DNA of 34,803 bases, taken from the NCBI GenBank assembly GCA_964516095.1, contig CAZEYS010000010.1:1-34803 (forward strand). The letters run 5' to 3'. Position numbers and translations under genes: made by a program. This DNA comes from Hydrogenothermus sp964516095. Its GTDB lineage: Bacteria > Aquificota > Aquificia > Aquificales > Hydrogenothermaceae. Of this stretch, positions 16,442 to 24,293 are shown piece by piece. The notes below the pieces were generated by a model. It was given only the letters and a program-made list of their open reading frames with translations. It made no database searches and was not told the DNA's origin. Each line of letters starts with the position of its first letter. Position 1 is the first letter of the stretch.

Positions 16442-17488
16442 ATGCTTTTAGAGAGATTTAAAAATTTTAAAGAATATAAAACTGAAACAACGAAAGCTAA
16501 AATAAAATTATCTTCCAACGAGAACCCATATGAACTTCCCCAGTGGTTGAGAGAAAAAATTGCAGAGCGTATTAAAGAGCTATCTTTTAATAGATACCCA
16601 GACCCAACGTATGCTGATTTAAAAAAGACTATTGCAGATTTTTACAACCTTGACCCTGAAAACATAGTACTTGGAAACGGTTCTGATGAAATTATAGATA
16701 TACTTATCAAAGCTGTTGGCGACTTAAAAAAGCCAGTTATGTATCCTATACCAACATTTCCAATGTACCAGGTATCATCTGATATTGTAGGAAGACCAAA
16801 AGCTGAATTTGAACTTGACGATAGTTTTAATTTAAAGAAGGAAAATTTAGATAAAGCCCTTGAAAAAAACCCAGATATAGCCTTTTTTGCTTCGCCTAAC
16901 AATCCGACAGGAAATACCTTTAATGAAGAGCTTATAGAATATGTGTCCTGGAAAGGTGTGTTTACCGTTGTAGATGAAGCGTACATAGATTTTTCAGATA
17001 AGGAAAGTTTATACAAAAAAGCCCTCAAAAAAGATAACTTCATTGTAATAAGAACACTTTCAAAAATAGGGCTTGCTGGCTTGAGAATAGGGTTTTTAAT
17101 AGCTAAAAAAGAGATTGCTTCTATAATAGATAAAATAAGACCACCGTTTAACATAACTCTACCAAGTCAGGTAGTTGCTGAAGTTGTCTTAACAGAAGGA
17201 AAAGATGTAATAAAATCTCAAATAGAAAAGATAAAATCAGAGAGAAAAAGAGTAATGAAGGAGCTGGAAGCCATCTCAGATGTAAAAGTATTTCCTTCAG
17301 ACGCAAACTTTTTTCTTATAAAAGTACAAAATGCAGATTTAATTCACAAAAAACTGATAGAAAAAGGTATTCTTGTAAGAAACGTTTCATATTTGCCAAA
17401 GTTAGATAACTGCTTAAGAATTTCTATTGGAAAACCAGAAGAAAACACCGAATTTATAAAAGCATTAAAACAGGTTTTACAAACCTAA
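16442..17488 (+). CDS. hisC: Histidinol-phosphate aminotransferase
   Basis: 348 residues from ATG 16442, preferred over an in-frame TTG at 16421 because GAGG lies 8 nt before it. It is a fold-type I PLP enzyme with LSSNENPY near 23-30 (substrate phosphate and PLP contact), SPNNPTG at 151-157, VVDEAYIDF at 177-184, the Schiff-base lysine K208 in TLSKIGLAGLRIGF, and a C-terminal RISIGKPEEN arginine motif. These match HisC, which converts imidazole-acetol phosphate to histidinol phosphate. No other his gene is nearby, so the locus is scattered, and some HisC-like enzymes also act on aromatic amino acids. Confidence 0.9.
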   Translation: MLLERFKNFKEYKTETTKAKIKLSSNENPYELPQWLREKIAERIKELSFNRYPDPTYADLKKTIADFYNLDPENIVLGNGSDEIIDILIKAVGDLKKPVMYPIPTFPMYQVSSDIVGRPKAEFELDDSFNLKKENLDKALEKNPDIAFFASPNNPTGNTFNEELIEYVSWKGVFTVVDEAYIDFSDKESLYKKALKKDNFIVIRTLSKIGLAGLRIGFLIAKKEIASIIDKIRPPFNITLPSQVVAEVVLTEGKDVIKSQIEKIKSERKRVMKELEAISDVKVFPSDANFFLIKVQNADLIHKKLIEKGILVRNVSYLPKLDNCLRISIGKPEENTEFIKALKQVLQT

Positions 17489-17504
17489 TTATAAGGAGAA
17501 AGCA

Positions 17505-18335
17505 ATGTTAAAGCTTAAAGATGTAATAAACGACGAGCTTAACAGGCTCTTTGAGCTCGAGACAGAAGATGAGTACACAATAGAAAGTGTTTTTTATAGA
17601 GGAAATACCCTGTGTGTATCCTCTCAGGTAGGCTGTCCTATAGAATGTAGTTTTTGTGCTTCAGGTATGAATGGCCTAATAAGAAATCTAACATTTGAGG
17701 AAATAATTAACCAGTACAAAAATACAGAAAAAGAGAAAATTACCAATATAACATTTGCTGGTATTGGAGAGCCGCTTTTAAACTGGGAAAATGTAAAAAA
17801 AGCCTTCTTATACTTTAAAGAAAAAGGACTAAAGGTAAGTTTTTACACAACTGGTTTTCCTGTTAAAAATTTTAAAGAGCTATTAGAACTTCCTCACAAC
17901 GGTGTAACACTATCTTTACACGCAGTTACAGAAGAAAAAAGGAAAAATCTCATTCCAAAATCAGCTCCTTTAGATAAAATTCTTGAGATTTTCAAAAATC
18001 ATCTGGAAAAGCTGTCTAAAAGAAAGAAAAAGAGCTATTCAATAGCCTATTTACTTATAAAAAATATAAATGATTCCAAAGAAGAGCTCGATAGGCTTGC
18101 AGATATAGCTAAATCTCTGGGAGTATCTGTTTCATTACTAAAGTACAATGAGATAGAACAAATTCCATATAAAACAACATCAGATGAAGAATACGAAAAA
18201 GCATTTTTGTATTTAAAAAACAAAGGTGTCAAAGTGACCTTATCAAATAAGTACAGAACAAGAAAAATTGGAGGATGTGGCACATTAATGATAAATAGGC
18301 TAAAATCTAATTGTGAAAACTTTTCAGAGGTATAA
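17505..18335 (+). CDS. RlmN/Cfr-like radical SAM protein lacking the N-terminal domain
   Basis: 276 residues; RlmN proteins are usually about 340-390. The radical-SAM core is complete: LCVSSQVGC...C..C gives the 4Fe-4S ligands C44, C48 and C51. The two catalytic cysteines of the RlmN/Cfr mechanism are both present by position, C37 in LCVSSQ and C258 in GGCGTL. The GIGEPL motif is at about 87-92. What is missing is the N-terminal accessory domain of about 60-100 residues that helps bind rRNA/tRNA: here only 36 residues precede C37. It may methylate C2 of an adenine in a different RNA, or rely on a partner. The ATG has AAGGAG 6 nt upstream; the next gene starts 2 nt after the stop. Confidence 0.82.
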   Translation: MLKLKDVINDELNRLFELETEDEYTIESVFYRGNTLCVSSQVGCPIECSFCASGMNGLIRNLTFEEIINQYKNTEKEKITNITFAGIGEPLLNWENVKKAFLYFKEKGLKVSFYTTGFPVKNFKELLELPHNGVTLSLHAVTEEKRKNLIPKSAPLDKILEIFKNHLEKLSKRKKKSYSIAYLLIKNINDSKEELDRLADIAKSLGVSVSLLKYNEIEQIPYKTTSDEEYEKAFLYLKNKGVKVTLSNKYRTRKIGGCGTLMINRLKSNCENFSEV

Positions 18336-18337
18336 AA

Positions 18338-19516
18338 ATGGAACTATCAGAAAGGATTAAGAAAGTCAAACCCTCAGCCACTTTAGTTATCACGGCAAAA
18401 GCAAATGAACTTCGGAAAAAAGGAGAAAATGTTATAGGATTTGGAGCAGGTGAGCCTGATTTTGACACCCCTGAATATGTAAAAGAAGGGGCAATAAAAG
18501 CTTTAAAAGAAGGTAAAACAAAATATACCCCATCTGCAGGAATACCAGAACTTAGAGAAGCTGTAGCGAATAAGCTAAAAACAAAAAATAAAATAGAATA
18601 TGCTTCTTCTGAAGTTATAATAACCCCTGGTGCAAAAATGGGGCTTTACGAAATATTTGCCATTTTGTTAAACAAAGGAGACGAAGTTATTGTTCCTGCC
18701 CCATACTGGGTATCGTATACCGAGCAGATAAAACTGTGCGATGGCGAGTACAAAACCCCAATGCTTTCAGAAGAAAATGAATTTGTTCTTACTGCTGATA
18801 TACTAAAAGAAAGTATTACTGATAAGACAAAAGCTGTTGTAATAAATACTCCTTCAAATCCAACAGGTGCGGTAATTCCCAAAAAAGAACTGGAAAAGAT
18901 AGCAGAGGTATGTCTTGAAAAAGGTGTAATGATTATTTCTGATGAGTGCTATGAAGAGTTTTCATACGAAGAACCCCACGTTAGTATCGCATCATTGTCA
19001 AAAGAAGTTAGAGAGATAACTTTCACAGTTGGAGCATTTTCTAAATCCTATTCTATGACAGGCTGGAGACTTGGATGGGTAGCAGCCCCTGAAAAGTATA
19101 TAAAAGCAATGACTTCAATGCAAAGTCAAACAGTATCAAATCCTACTTCATTTGCCCAGTACGGAGCACTGGAAGCATTAAAAGATAACGGTCAATTTCC
19201 GAAAATGATGAGAGAGGAATTTATAAAAAGAAGAAACTATATCGTTGATGAACTGAATAAAATAGAAGGTATTAAATGTTTCAAGCCAAGAGGAGCTTTT
19301 TATGTATTTCCGAATGTAAAAAGCTTTCTCAATGAAGAGATTAAAACAGACGTAGAACTTGCAAGCTACCTTCTTGATGATGCAAAAGTTGCAGTGGTAC
19401 CTGGTTCAGCATTTGGAGCTGAAGGATATATAAGAATGTCTTATGCAACATCTATGGATAATATAAGAGAAGGACTAAGAAGAATAAGTGAGTCTTTAAA
19501 AAAACTAAAGAGGTAG
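18338..19516 (+). CDS. aspC: Aspartate/aromatic aminotransferase, class I-gamma
   Basis: 392 residues. Fold-type I PLP enzyme with GFGAGEPDFDTP near 34-44, NTPSNPTG at 170-177, SDECYEEFSY at 201-210, the PLP lysine K236 in AFSKSYSMTGWRLGW, and a C-terminal RMSYATS arginine motif. These features fit the thermophilic AspC/AspB subgroup (Thermus-like), which transfers amino groups between aspartate and 2-oxoglutarate and often tolerates aromatic or prephenate substrates. The exact donor cannot be read from sequence. AGAGG precedes the ATG and overlaps the end of the RlmN-like gene. Confidence 0.88.
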   Translation: MELSERIKKVKPSATLVITAKANELRKKGENVIGFGAGEPDFDTPEYVKEGAIKALKEGKTKYTPSAGIPELREAVANKLKTKNKIEYASSEVIITPGAKMGLYEIFAILLNKGDEVIVPAPYWVSYTEQIKLCDGEYKTPMLSEENEFVLTADILKESITDKTKAVVINTPSNPTGAVIPKKELEKIAEVCLEKGVMIISDECYEEFSYEEPHVSIASLSKEVREITFTVGAFSKSYSMTGWRLGWVAAPEKYIKAMTSMQSQTVSNPTSFAQYGALEALKDNGQFPKMMREEFIKRRNYIVDELNKIEGIKCFKPRGAFYVFPNVKSFLNEEIKTDVELASYLLDDAKVAVVPGSAFGAEGYIRMSYATSMDNIREGLRRISESLKKLKR

Positions 19517-19521
19517 ATAAA

Positions 19522-20040
19522 TTGAGACAATTAAAATATATATTATTTTTTTTAATTTTAGGATTTATTTTTTCTTGCACCAAATCTGAAAGCTCAAAAT
19601 CAGATAAATTTAAGATAGACCCATTACCAGTTATTCAAAATGCTATGAAAAATAAAAAGTACCTTATTATAATTTTTGAATCAGCAGATTGTAGGTACTG
19701 TTCAAAATTAAATAAAGAAGTCCTATCAGATTTCAAGGTCAAAGAAAGACTTATAAAAGATAAATTTGATGTGGCTATTGTAAATGTGTATGGAAAAAGA
19801 AAAGTCATTGACCCAGAAACAAAAGAAGAGATGAATGAGCAAATACTTGCCTACGTATATAAAGTTCAAGGATTTCCTACAATAGCAGTATTTGACCCAA
19901 CCCAGAACTATAAGCTTCTATTTAAGATTACAGGTTATCTTCCAAAAGAAAACTTTATAAACATGATTGATTATATAGGAAGCGGATGCTATAAAAAGGT
20001 TCCATTTGAAAAATATTTAGAAAACAATAAAACATGCTAA
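19522..20040 (+). CDS. Thioredoxin-fold lipoprotein (SoxW-like)
   Basis: 172 residues from a TTG start with GAGG 8 nt upstream. A lipoprotein signal ends FIFSC (Cys19), so the protein is probably anchored in the envelope. The thioredoxin fold shows the redox pair C57-R-Y-C60 after a beta strand (YLIIIFESADC) and the cis-proline motif GFPT at 117-120. A short insertion with PETKEEMNEQ lies between. The CRYC active site resembles SoxW and other periplasmic thioredoxins that reduce or repair exported proteins. A seven-base overlap couples it to a secreted lytic transglycosylase that contains several cysteines, so that protein is a possible client. Confidence 0.82.
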   Translation: MRQLKYILFFLILGFIFSCTKSESSKSDKFKIDPLPVIQNAMKNKKYLIIIFESADCRYCSKLNKEVLSDFKVKERLIKDKFDVAIVNVYGKRKVIDPETKEEMNEQILAYVYKVQGFPTIAVFDPTQNYKLLFKITGYLPKENFINMIDYIGSGCYKKVPFEKYLENNKTC

Positions 20041-20480
20041 GAAAATTAGCAATAGTATTAGGCTTACTAATAAGCTTAAATGTATATGCAGATGAAAAAA
20101 GTTACTGCTTTGAAGAAGCAGGTGAAAGATACGATATTAATCCTTATCTTTTGTACGTAATTGCTAAGGTGGAGAGCAATTTAAATCCGAAAGCTATTCA
20201 TTACAACAAAAATGGTACTTATGATATTGGTCTTATGCAGATAAACAGCAAATGGCTACCTGTTTTAAGAAGATACAATATAAAAGAAAAAGATTTATTC
20301 AATCCATGCCAGAACGTTTTTGTTGGAGCATGGGTCTTAAAACAGTGTATAAATAAATTTGGAAATACATGGAAATCTATAGATTGTTATAACAAAGGTT
20401 CAAAGGCAAGAAACAGTTCAAAATATGTATGGAAAATATACAAAGAGTACAACAAACTTTTTGCAAAGAGGAGTGAATAA
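20034..20480 (+). CDS. Small secreted lytic transglycosylase (SLT, IagB/VirB1-like)
   Basis: 148 residues. A signal peptide of about 19 residues ends VYA. The SLT domain has the catalytic glutamate E47 in AKVESNLN, then GLMQIN at 66-71 and a late YNKGS segment, which is the pattern of IagB/VirB1-type enzymes that cut peptidoglycan to let secretion or pilus machines through. Four cysteines in the mature part (25 and three after residue 90) could form disulfides. No secretion-system genes are nearby. The ATG overlaps the end of the thioredoxin-fold gene, and the stop overlaps the moaE start in TAATG. Confidence 0.87.
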   Translation: MLRKLAIVLGLLISLNVYADEKSYCFEEAGERYDINPYLLYVIAKVESNLNPKAIHYNKNGTYDIGLMQINSKWLPVLRRYNIKEKDLFNPCQNVFVGAWVLKQCINKFGNTWKSIDCYNKGSKARNSSKYVWKIYKEYNKLFAKRSE

Positions 20481-20890
20481 TGGTACCTGAGATTTATATA
20501 GGAGAAAACTGGTTTTCATTAGATGAAATTTATAACTCTTATAAAGATAAAACATGTGGAGCTGTAGATATCTTTCTGGGGATACCACGGAGTGCTCCAG
20601 AAGATGGTGATGTGAAAGAGCTTCATTATGAAGCCTACACAACTATGGCAGAAAAGATAATAAAGGAAATAATAAATGAAGCAAAAGAAAAATACGGCAT
20701 AAAACATGCTATAGTTCATCACAGAACAGGAGTTGTTCCGTTGTTTGTCCCTTCATTCCTTGTTGCAGTATGGGCCGGTCATAGACAGGAAGCGTTTGAA
20801 GCCTGTAGATATATTGTTGATGAGGTGAAAGCACGGGCTCCAATATGGAAAAAAGAAGTATTTTCAACAGGAAAAGAAAACTGGAAGTAG
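20480..20890 (+). CDS. moaE: Molybdopterin synthase catalytic subunit MoaE
   Basis: 136 residues, close to the usual MoaE length. The conserved LHYEAYTTMAEK segment is at about 50-61, followed by VHHRTG (75-80), a GHRQEAFEA helix (96-104), and the active-site lysine region VKARAPIWKKE (115-125). MoaE forms a tetramer with the small subunit MoaD and inserts dithiolene sulfur into precursor Z for molybdenum cofactor. No moaD or other moa gene is in the window. GAGGAG lies just before the ATG, which overlaps the previous stop. Confidence 0.92.
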   Translation: MVPEIYIGENWFSLDEIYNSYKDKTCGAVDIFLGIPRSAPEDGDVKELHYEAYTTMAEKIIKEIINEAKEKYGIKHAIVHHRTGVVPLFVPSFLVAVWAGHRQEAFEACRYIVDEVKARAPIWKKEVFSTGKENWK

Positions 20891-20899
20891 GAAATAAAG

Positions 20900-23005
20900 A
20901 TGTACACAAAAGAGGAAGAAAGAAAACTTATTGAAAAAACGCACGAACTTTTAAAACTATCAATTGATGATATAAAAGACAAAGAACAGGCAAAAAAGAT
21001 AATTGAAGAGCTTCGTCAGGTGATAAGATATCATGACTGGAGATATTACGTCTTAGCAAGCCCTGTTATCTCAGATTATGAGTATGACAAATTATTCCAT
21101 TTGCTTGTTTCACTGGAAGAAAAGTATCCAGATCTTATAACTCCAGATTCTCCAACTCAAAGGGTTCCGCAAGGGCTTACAAAGGAGTTTCCTCCAGTTA
21201 AACATTTATCGCCAATGTTATCACTGGAAAACTCTTACAATGAAGATGACCTTAGGGAATTTGATAGAAGAGTAAAAGAGATAACAGGATTAGATAACGT
21301 TGAGTATTCAGTAGAACCAAAATTTGATGGTGCAGGAATAGCACTTGTATACGAAAATAATCTACTAATTAGAGGAGCTACCAGAGGAGACGGTGTTGTT
21401 GGAGAGGATATAACACCAAATATAAAGGTTATAAAGTCAATACCCCTTTCTGCAGACTTTAAAAGATATGGAATAAAAACTATAGAAATACGCGGTGAAG
21501 TAGTCATAAAAAAAGAATTATTTAAAAAGATAAATCAGCAAAGATTGGAAGAAGGTTTACCACCATTTGCAAACCCAAGAAACGCAGCAGCCGGAGCATT
21601 AAGACTTCAAAACCCTAAAGAAGTGGCAAAAAGAGGCCTTGAGGCTTTTGTTTATCAAATAACATACGCAGTGGATGAAAATAATGAGAACTTACTTGGA
21701 ACAAAGATAAAAAAACATAGTGAAGCTATTTATATGCTTTACAGTCTTGGATTTAAAACTCCCTATAAAGAATTGAAAGTCTGCAGTAACATAGATGAAG
21801 TAATAGAGTACTGCAAAGAATGGGAAGAGAAAAGAGAAAGTTATCCATATGAAATAGATGGAATGGTAGTAAAAGTTAACGATATATCACTTTATGAAAA
21901 ACTGGGATACACATCTCACCATCCACGATGGGCTATTGCTTATAAATTTAGAGCAAAACAGGCAACTACTAAACTCTTAGATGTGGTATTTCAGGTTGGA
22001 AGAACTGGAGCAATAACTCCAGTTGGTAAGCTTGAACCTGTAGAAATAGGAGGTGTAGTTGTTTCTTCTGTGTCACTGGTTAATGAAGATTTTATAAGAG
22101 AAAAAGATATAAGAATTGGAGATTTAGTTCTTGTTGAAAGAGCAGGAGATGTAATTCCATATGTTGTAAAAGTTATAAAAGAGGCCAGAACAGGGAAAGA
22201 AAAACCTATAGTCTTTCCAAAAAACTGTCCTTCCTGTGGTCAGCCTCTTGTTAAATTACCTGGGGAAGCAGTATGGAGATGCGTTAATGCAAACTGTCCT
22301 GCACAGGTCAAAGAAAGAATAGCTCACTTTGCATCAAAAGATGCAATGGATATACGAGGTTTAGGTAAAAAAATTGTGGAAAGATTTTACGACCTTGGTT
22401 TACTGAGAACAATACCAGATATATACAGGCTGGATTTTGATAAAATCAAAAAGTTAGAAGGTTTTGGAGAAAAATCTGCAGAGAACTTAAAAAAGGCTAT
22501 TGAAGAATCCAAAAACAGACCTATAAACAGGCTAATTTACGGACTTGGAATAAGATACGTTGGTCAGGTTACTGCTAAAAAACTATCAGAATATATAAAA
22601 TGTGTGGAAGATTTGAAAAACTGGAAATTAGAGGATTTAGAAAAAATAGAGGACATTGGTCCAGTAGTTGCAAGCAGTATTTACGACTTCTTTCACAATG
22701 AAGAAAACATTAAGATGATAAAAGAATTAAAAGAGTTAGGAGTAAGAACCTGTAAAGAAGAAAATAAAAACACCGACAAATTGAAAGGAAAAATATTTGT
22801 GTTTACCGGAACCCTTGAATGCTGTTCAAGAGAAAAAGCTAAAGAAATGGTAGAGGCACTTGGAGGAACAGCGTCAAATTCAGTCAGTAAAAAAACAACT
22901 TATTTGGTTGTAGGCAAATCTCCCGGTTCAAAGCTGGAAAAAGCTAAAAAACTGGGAATAAACATACTTACAGAAAAAGAGTTCTTAAATTTAATAAAAA
23001 GTTAA
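20900..23005 (+). CDS. ligA: NAD-dependent DNA ligase
   Basis: 701 residues with the full LigA order: domain Ia for NMN binding (HDWRYYVLASPVISDYEYD, 45-63), adenylation domain with nucleophile K141 in EPKFDG, OB fold, four-cysteine zinc finger (CPSC...C....C, about 435-460), helix-hairpin-helix repeats (about 470-610) and a C-terminal BRCT domain (about 625-700, from KGKIFVFTGTLE). It seals nicks during replication and repair using NAD+. The motif after the lysine reads KFDGAGIAL, slightly unlike the commoner KYDGLAIS, but nothing essential is missing. AGGAAA precedes the ATG, 9 nt after moaE. Confidence 0.97.
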   Translation: MYTKEEERKLIEKTHELLKLSIDDIKDKEQAKKIIEELRQVIRYHDWRYYVLASPVISDYEYDKLFHLLVSLEEKYPDLITPDSPTQRVPQGLTKEFPPVKHLSPMLSLENSYNEDDLREFDRRVKEITGLDNVEYSVEPKFDGAGIALVYENNLLIRGATRGDGVVGEDITPNIKVIKSIPLSADFKRYGIKTIEIRGEVVIKKELFKKINQQRLEEGLPPFANPRNAAAGALRLQNPKEVAKRGLEAFVYQITYAVDENNENLLGTKIKKHSEAIYMLYSLGFKTPYKELKVCSNIDEVIEYCKEWEEKRESYPYEIDGMVVKVNDISLYEKLGYTSHHPRWAIAYKFRAKQATTKLLDVVFQVGRTGAITPVGKLEPVEIGGVVVSSVSLVNEDFIREKDIRIGDLVLVERAGDVIPYVVKVIKEARTGKEKPIVFPKNCPSCGQPLVKLPGEAVWRCVNANCPAQVKERIAHFASKDAMDIRGLGKKIVERFYDLGLLRTIPDIYRLDFDKIKKLEGFGEKSAENLKKAIEESKNRPINRLIYGLGIRYVGQVTAKKLSEYIKCVEDLKNWKLEDLEKIEDIGPVVASSIYDFFHNEENIKMIKELKELGVRTCKEENKNTDKLKGKIFVFTGTLECCSREKAKEMVEALGGTASNSVSKKTTYLVVGKSPGSKLEKAKKLGINILTEKEFLNLIKS

Positions 23006-23016
23006 GGAGGTAGTAA

Positions 23017-24264
23017 TTGGTAGTTGTAAGCGGTATGAGACCTACAGGTAAGCTTCATTTAGGACATTACTTTGGAGTTTTAAGAAACTGGCTTGAGCTT
23101 CAAGAAAAGAACAAATGTTACTTTTTTATAGCTGATTGGCACGCTTTAACAAATAAATATAAAAACACTAAAGATTTAAAAGAAAATATCAGACAGATGA
23201 TTATAGACTGGCTTGCATGTGGGATAGACCCAGAAAAGTCAACCTTATTTGTTCAGTCTCAGGTGAAAGAGCATGCTGAACTTGCCCTTTTATTTTCTAT
23301 GATAACTCCTAAAAGCTGGCTTGAACTAAATCCTTCATATAAAGACCTAAAATTCAATCTTTTTTATCAGTATTTAAGAGATTTTTTACTTGGCAAACAG
23401 ATAAAGATAATACAGACTCCTCCTCCAAAACCTTATGAGGAAGCATTAAAAGAAGCTTCAGGGAAACAAAAAAATAAAATATTTGAGGATTACCTCCGAC
23501 AAGCAATGCATGAAGCTTTCTACCATCAAAAAGGAATAAACTTTAATCATCTAAAAGAAGTTTTAATTCGATTTGGAGTAAATAAAAAAATTGTAGAAGA
23601 AGCTGTTAACAATTTAGAAAAGGGAGATGTTGGAAAAGATATAGATACACTTGGCTTTTTAGCATATCCTGTTTTACAGGCAGCTGATATTCTTATCTAC
23701 AAAGCAGACGCTGTTCCTGTTGGCGAAGACCAGCTGCCACATATAGAACTTACTCGGGAAATTGCCAGAAGATTTAACTCCCTATACAAAGCCATCTTCA
23801 AAGAACCTGAAGCTTTACTTACACCGGAAGCAAAACTACCAGGAATAGATGGACGAAAAATGTCTAAATCTTATAATAATGCTATTTATCTTTCTGATAG
23901 TGAAGAAGAAGTTTTAGAAAAGACCTTAAAGATGAGGACAGACCCTCAGAGAATTAGACTTTCTGACCCGGGAAACCCTGAGGTTTGCATAGTTTTCGAC
24001 TACCACAAAATATTTACAGATGAGAGTGTAGTAAAAGACATATATGTAAAATGTAGAAACGCAGAAATAGGTTGTACCCAGTGTAAGAAAATACTTGCAC
24101 AAAATATAAATAAGTTTTTAGCTCCTATAAGAGAAAAAAGAGCAGAAATAGAGAAGGATATAGACAAGTATTTGGAAGTTTTTGAAAATGGAGCAAAAGA
24201 AGCCAGAGAAAAAGCTGAAGAGACAATGAAAGAAGTTAGAAAGTCTATGAATTTATGGGAATAG
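23017..24264 (+). CDS. trpS: Tryptophanyl-tRNA synthetase with large insertion and cysteine cluster
   Basis: 415 residues, against about 330 for typical bacterial TrpRS. Class I signatures are present: HLGH at 14-17 and KMSKS at 281-285, plus the FLAYPVLQAADILIYKAD segment and VGEDQLPHIELTR. The extra length is an insertion of about 95 residues (about 111-207) between the LNPSYKD helix and FLAYPVL, rich in Lys, Glu and aromatic residues. The C-terminal part has C324-x21-C346-x6-C353-x2-C356, nearly the 4Fe-4S motif known from Thermotoga maritima TrpRS. The start is TTG with AAGGAGG 6 nt upstream. Last gene of the plus-strand run; a hairpin follows the stop. Confidence 0.94.
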   Translation: MVVVSGMRPTGKLHLGHYFGVLRNWLELQEKNKCYFFIADWHALTNKYKNTKDLKENIRQMIIDWLACGIDPEKSTLFVQSQVKEHAELALLFSMITPKSWLELNPSYKDLKFNLFYQYLRDFLLGKQIKIIQTPPPKPYEEALKEASGKQKNKIFEDYLRQAMHEAFYHQKGINFNHLKEVLIRFGVNKKIVEEAVNNLEKGDVGKDIDTLGFLAYPVLQAADILIYKADAVPVGEDQLPHIELTREIARRFNSLYKAIFKEPEALLTPEAKLPGIDGRKMSKSYNNAIYLSDSEEEVLEKTLKMRTDPQRIRLSDPGNPEVCIVFDYHKIFTDESVVKDIYVKCRNAEIGCTQCKKILAQNINKFLAPIREKRAEIEKDIDKYLEVFENGAKEAREKAEETMKEVRKSMNLWE

Positions 24265-24281
24265 GGGCTAATTTTAGCCCC
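24264..24281. terminator. Hairpin between convergent trpS and gap
   Basis: A perfect inverted repeat, GGGGCTA ... TAGCCCC with a four-base loop, starts on the last base of the trpS stop and lies within the 29-bp gap before the gap stop codon. It is the most GC-rich spot nearby and sits where both transcripts should end. The T-tract after it is poor in either direction (CCTTTAAG on plus), so it may be a weak bidirectional terminator or an mRNA 3'-end stabiliser. Confidence 0.55.
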
Positions 24282-24293
24282 CTTTAAGATATC

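Noticed and set aside
16642..17154. Open frame of 170 codons on the minus strand inside hisC
   Set aside because: It mirrors hisC codon use, is rich in Ser/Leu/Phe as expected for an antisense frame of AT-rich DNA, and overlaps catalytic motifs of a real gene.
14120..24264. Reading the eleven-gene plus-strand run as one new functional system
   Set aside because: Members are mostly unrelated housekeeping genes (hisC, moaE, ligA, trpS); close spacing reflects genome compaction, and I see no shared pathway.
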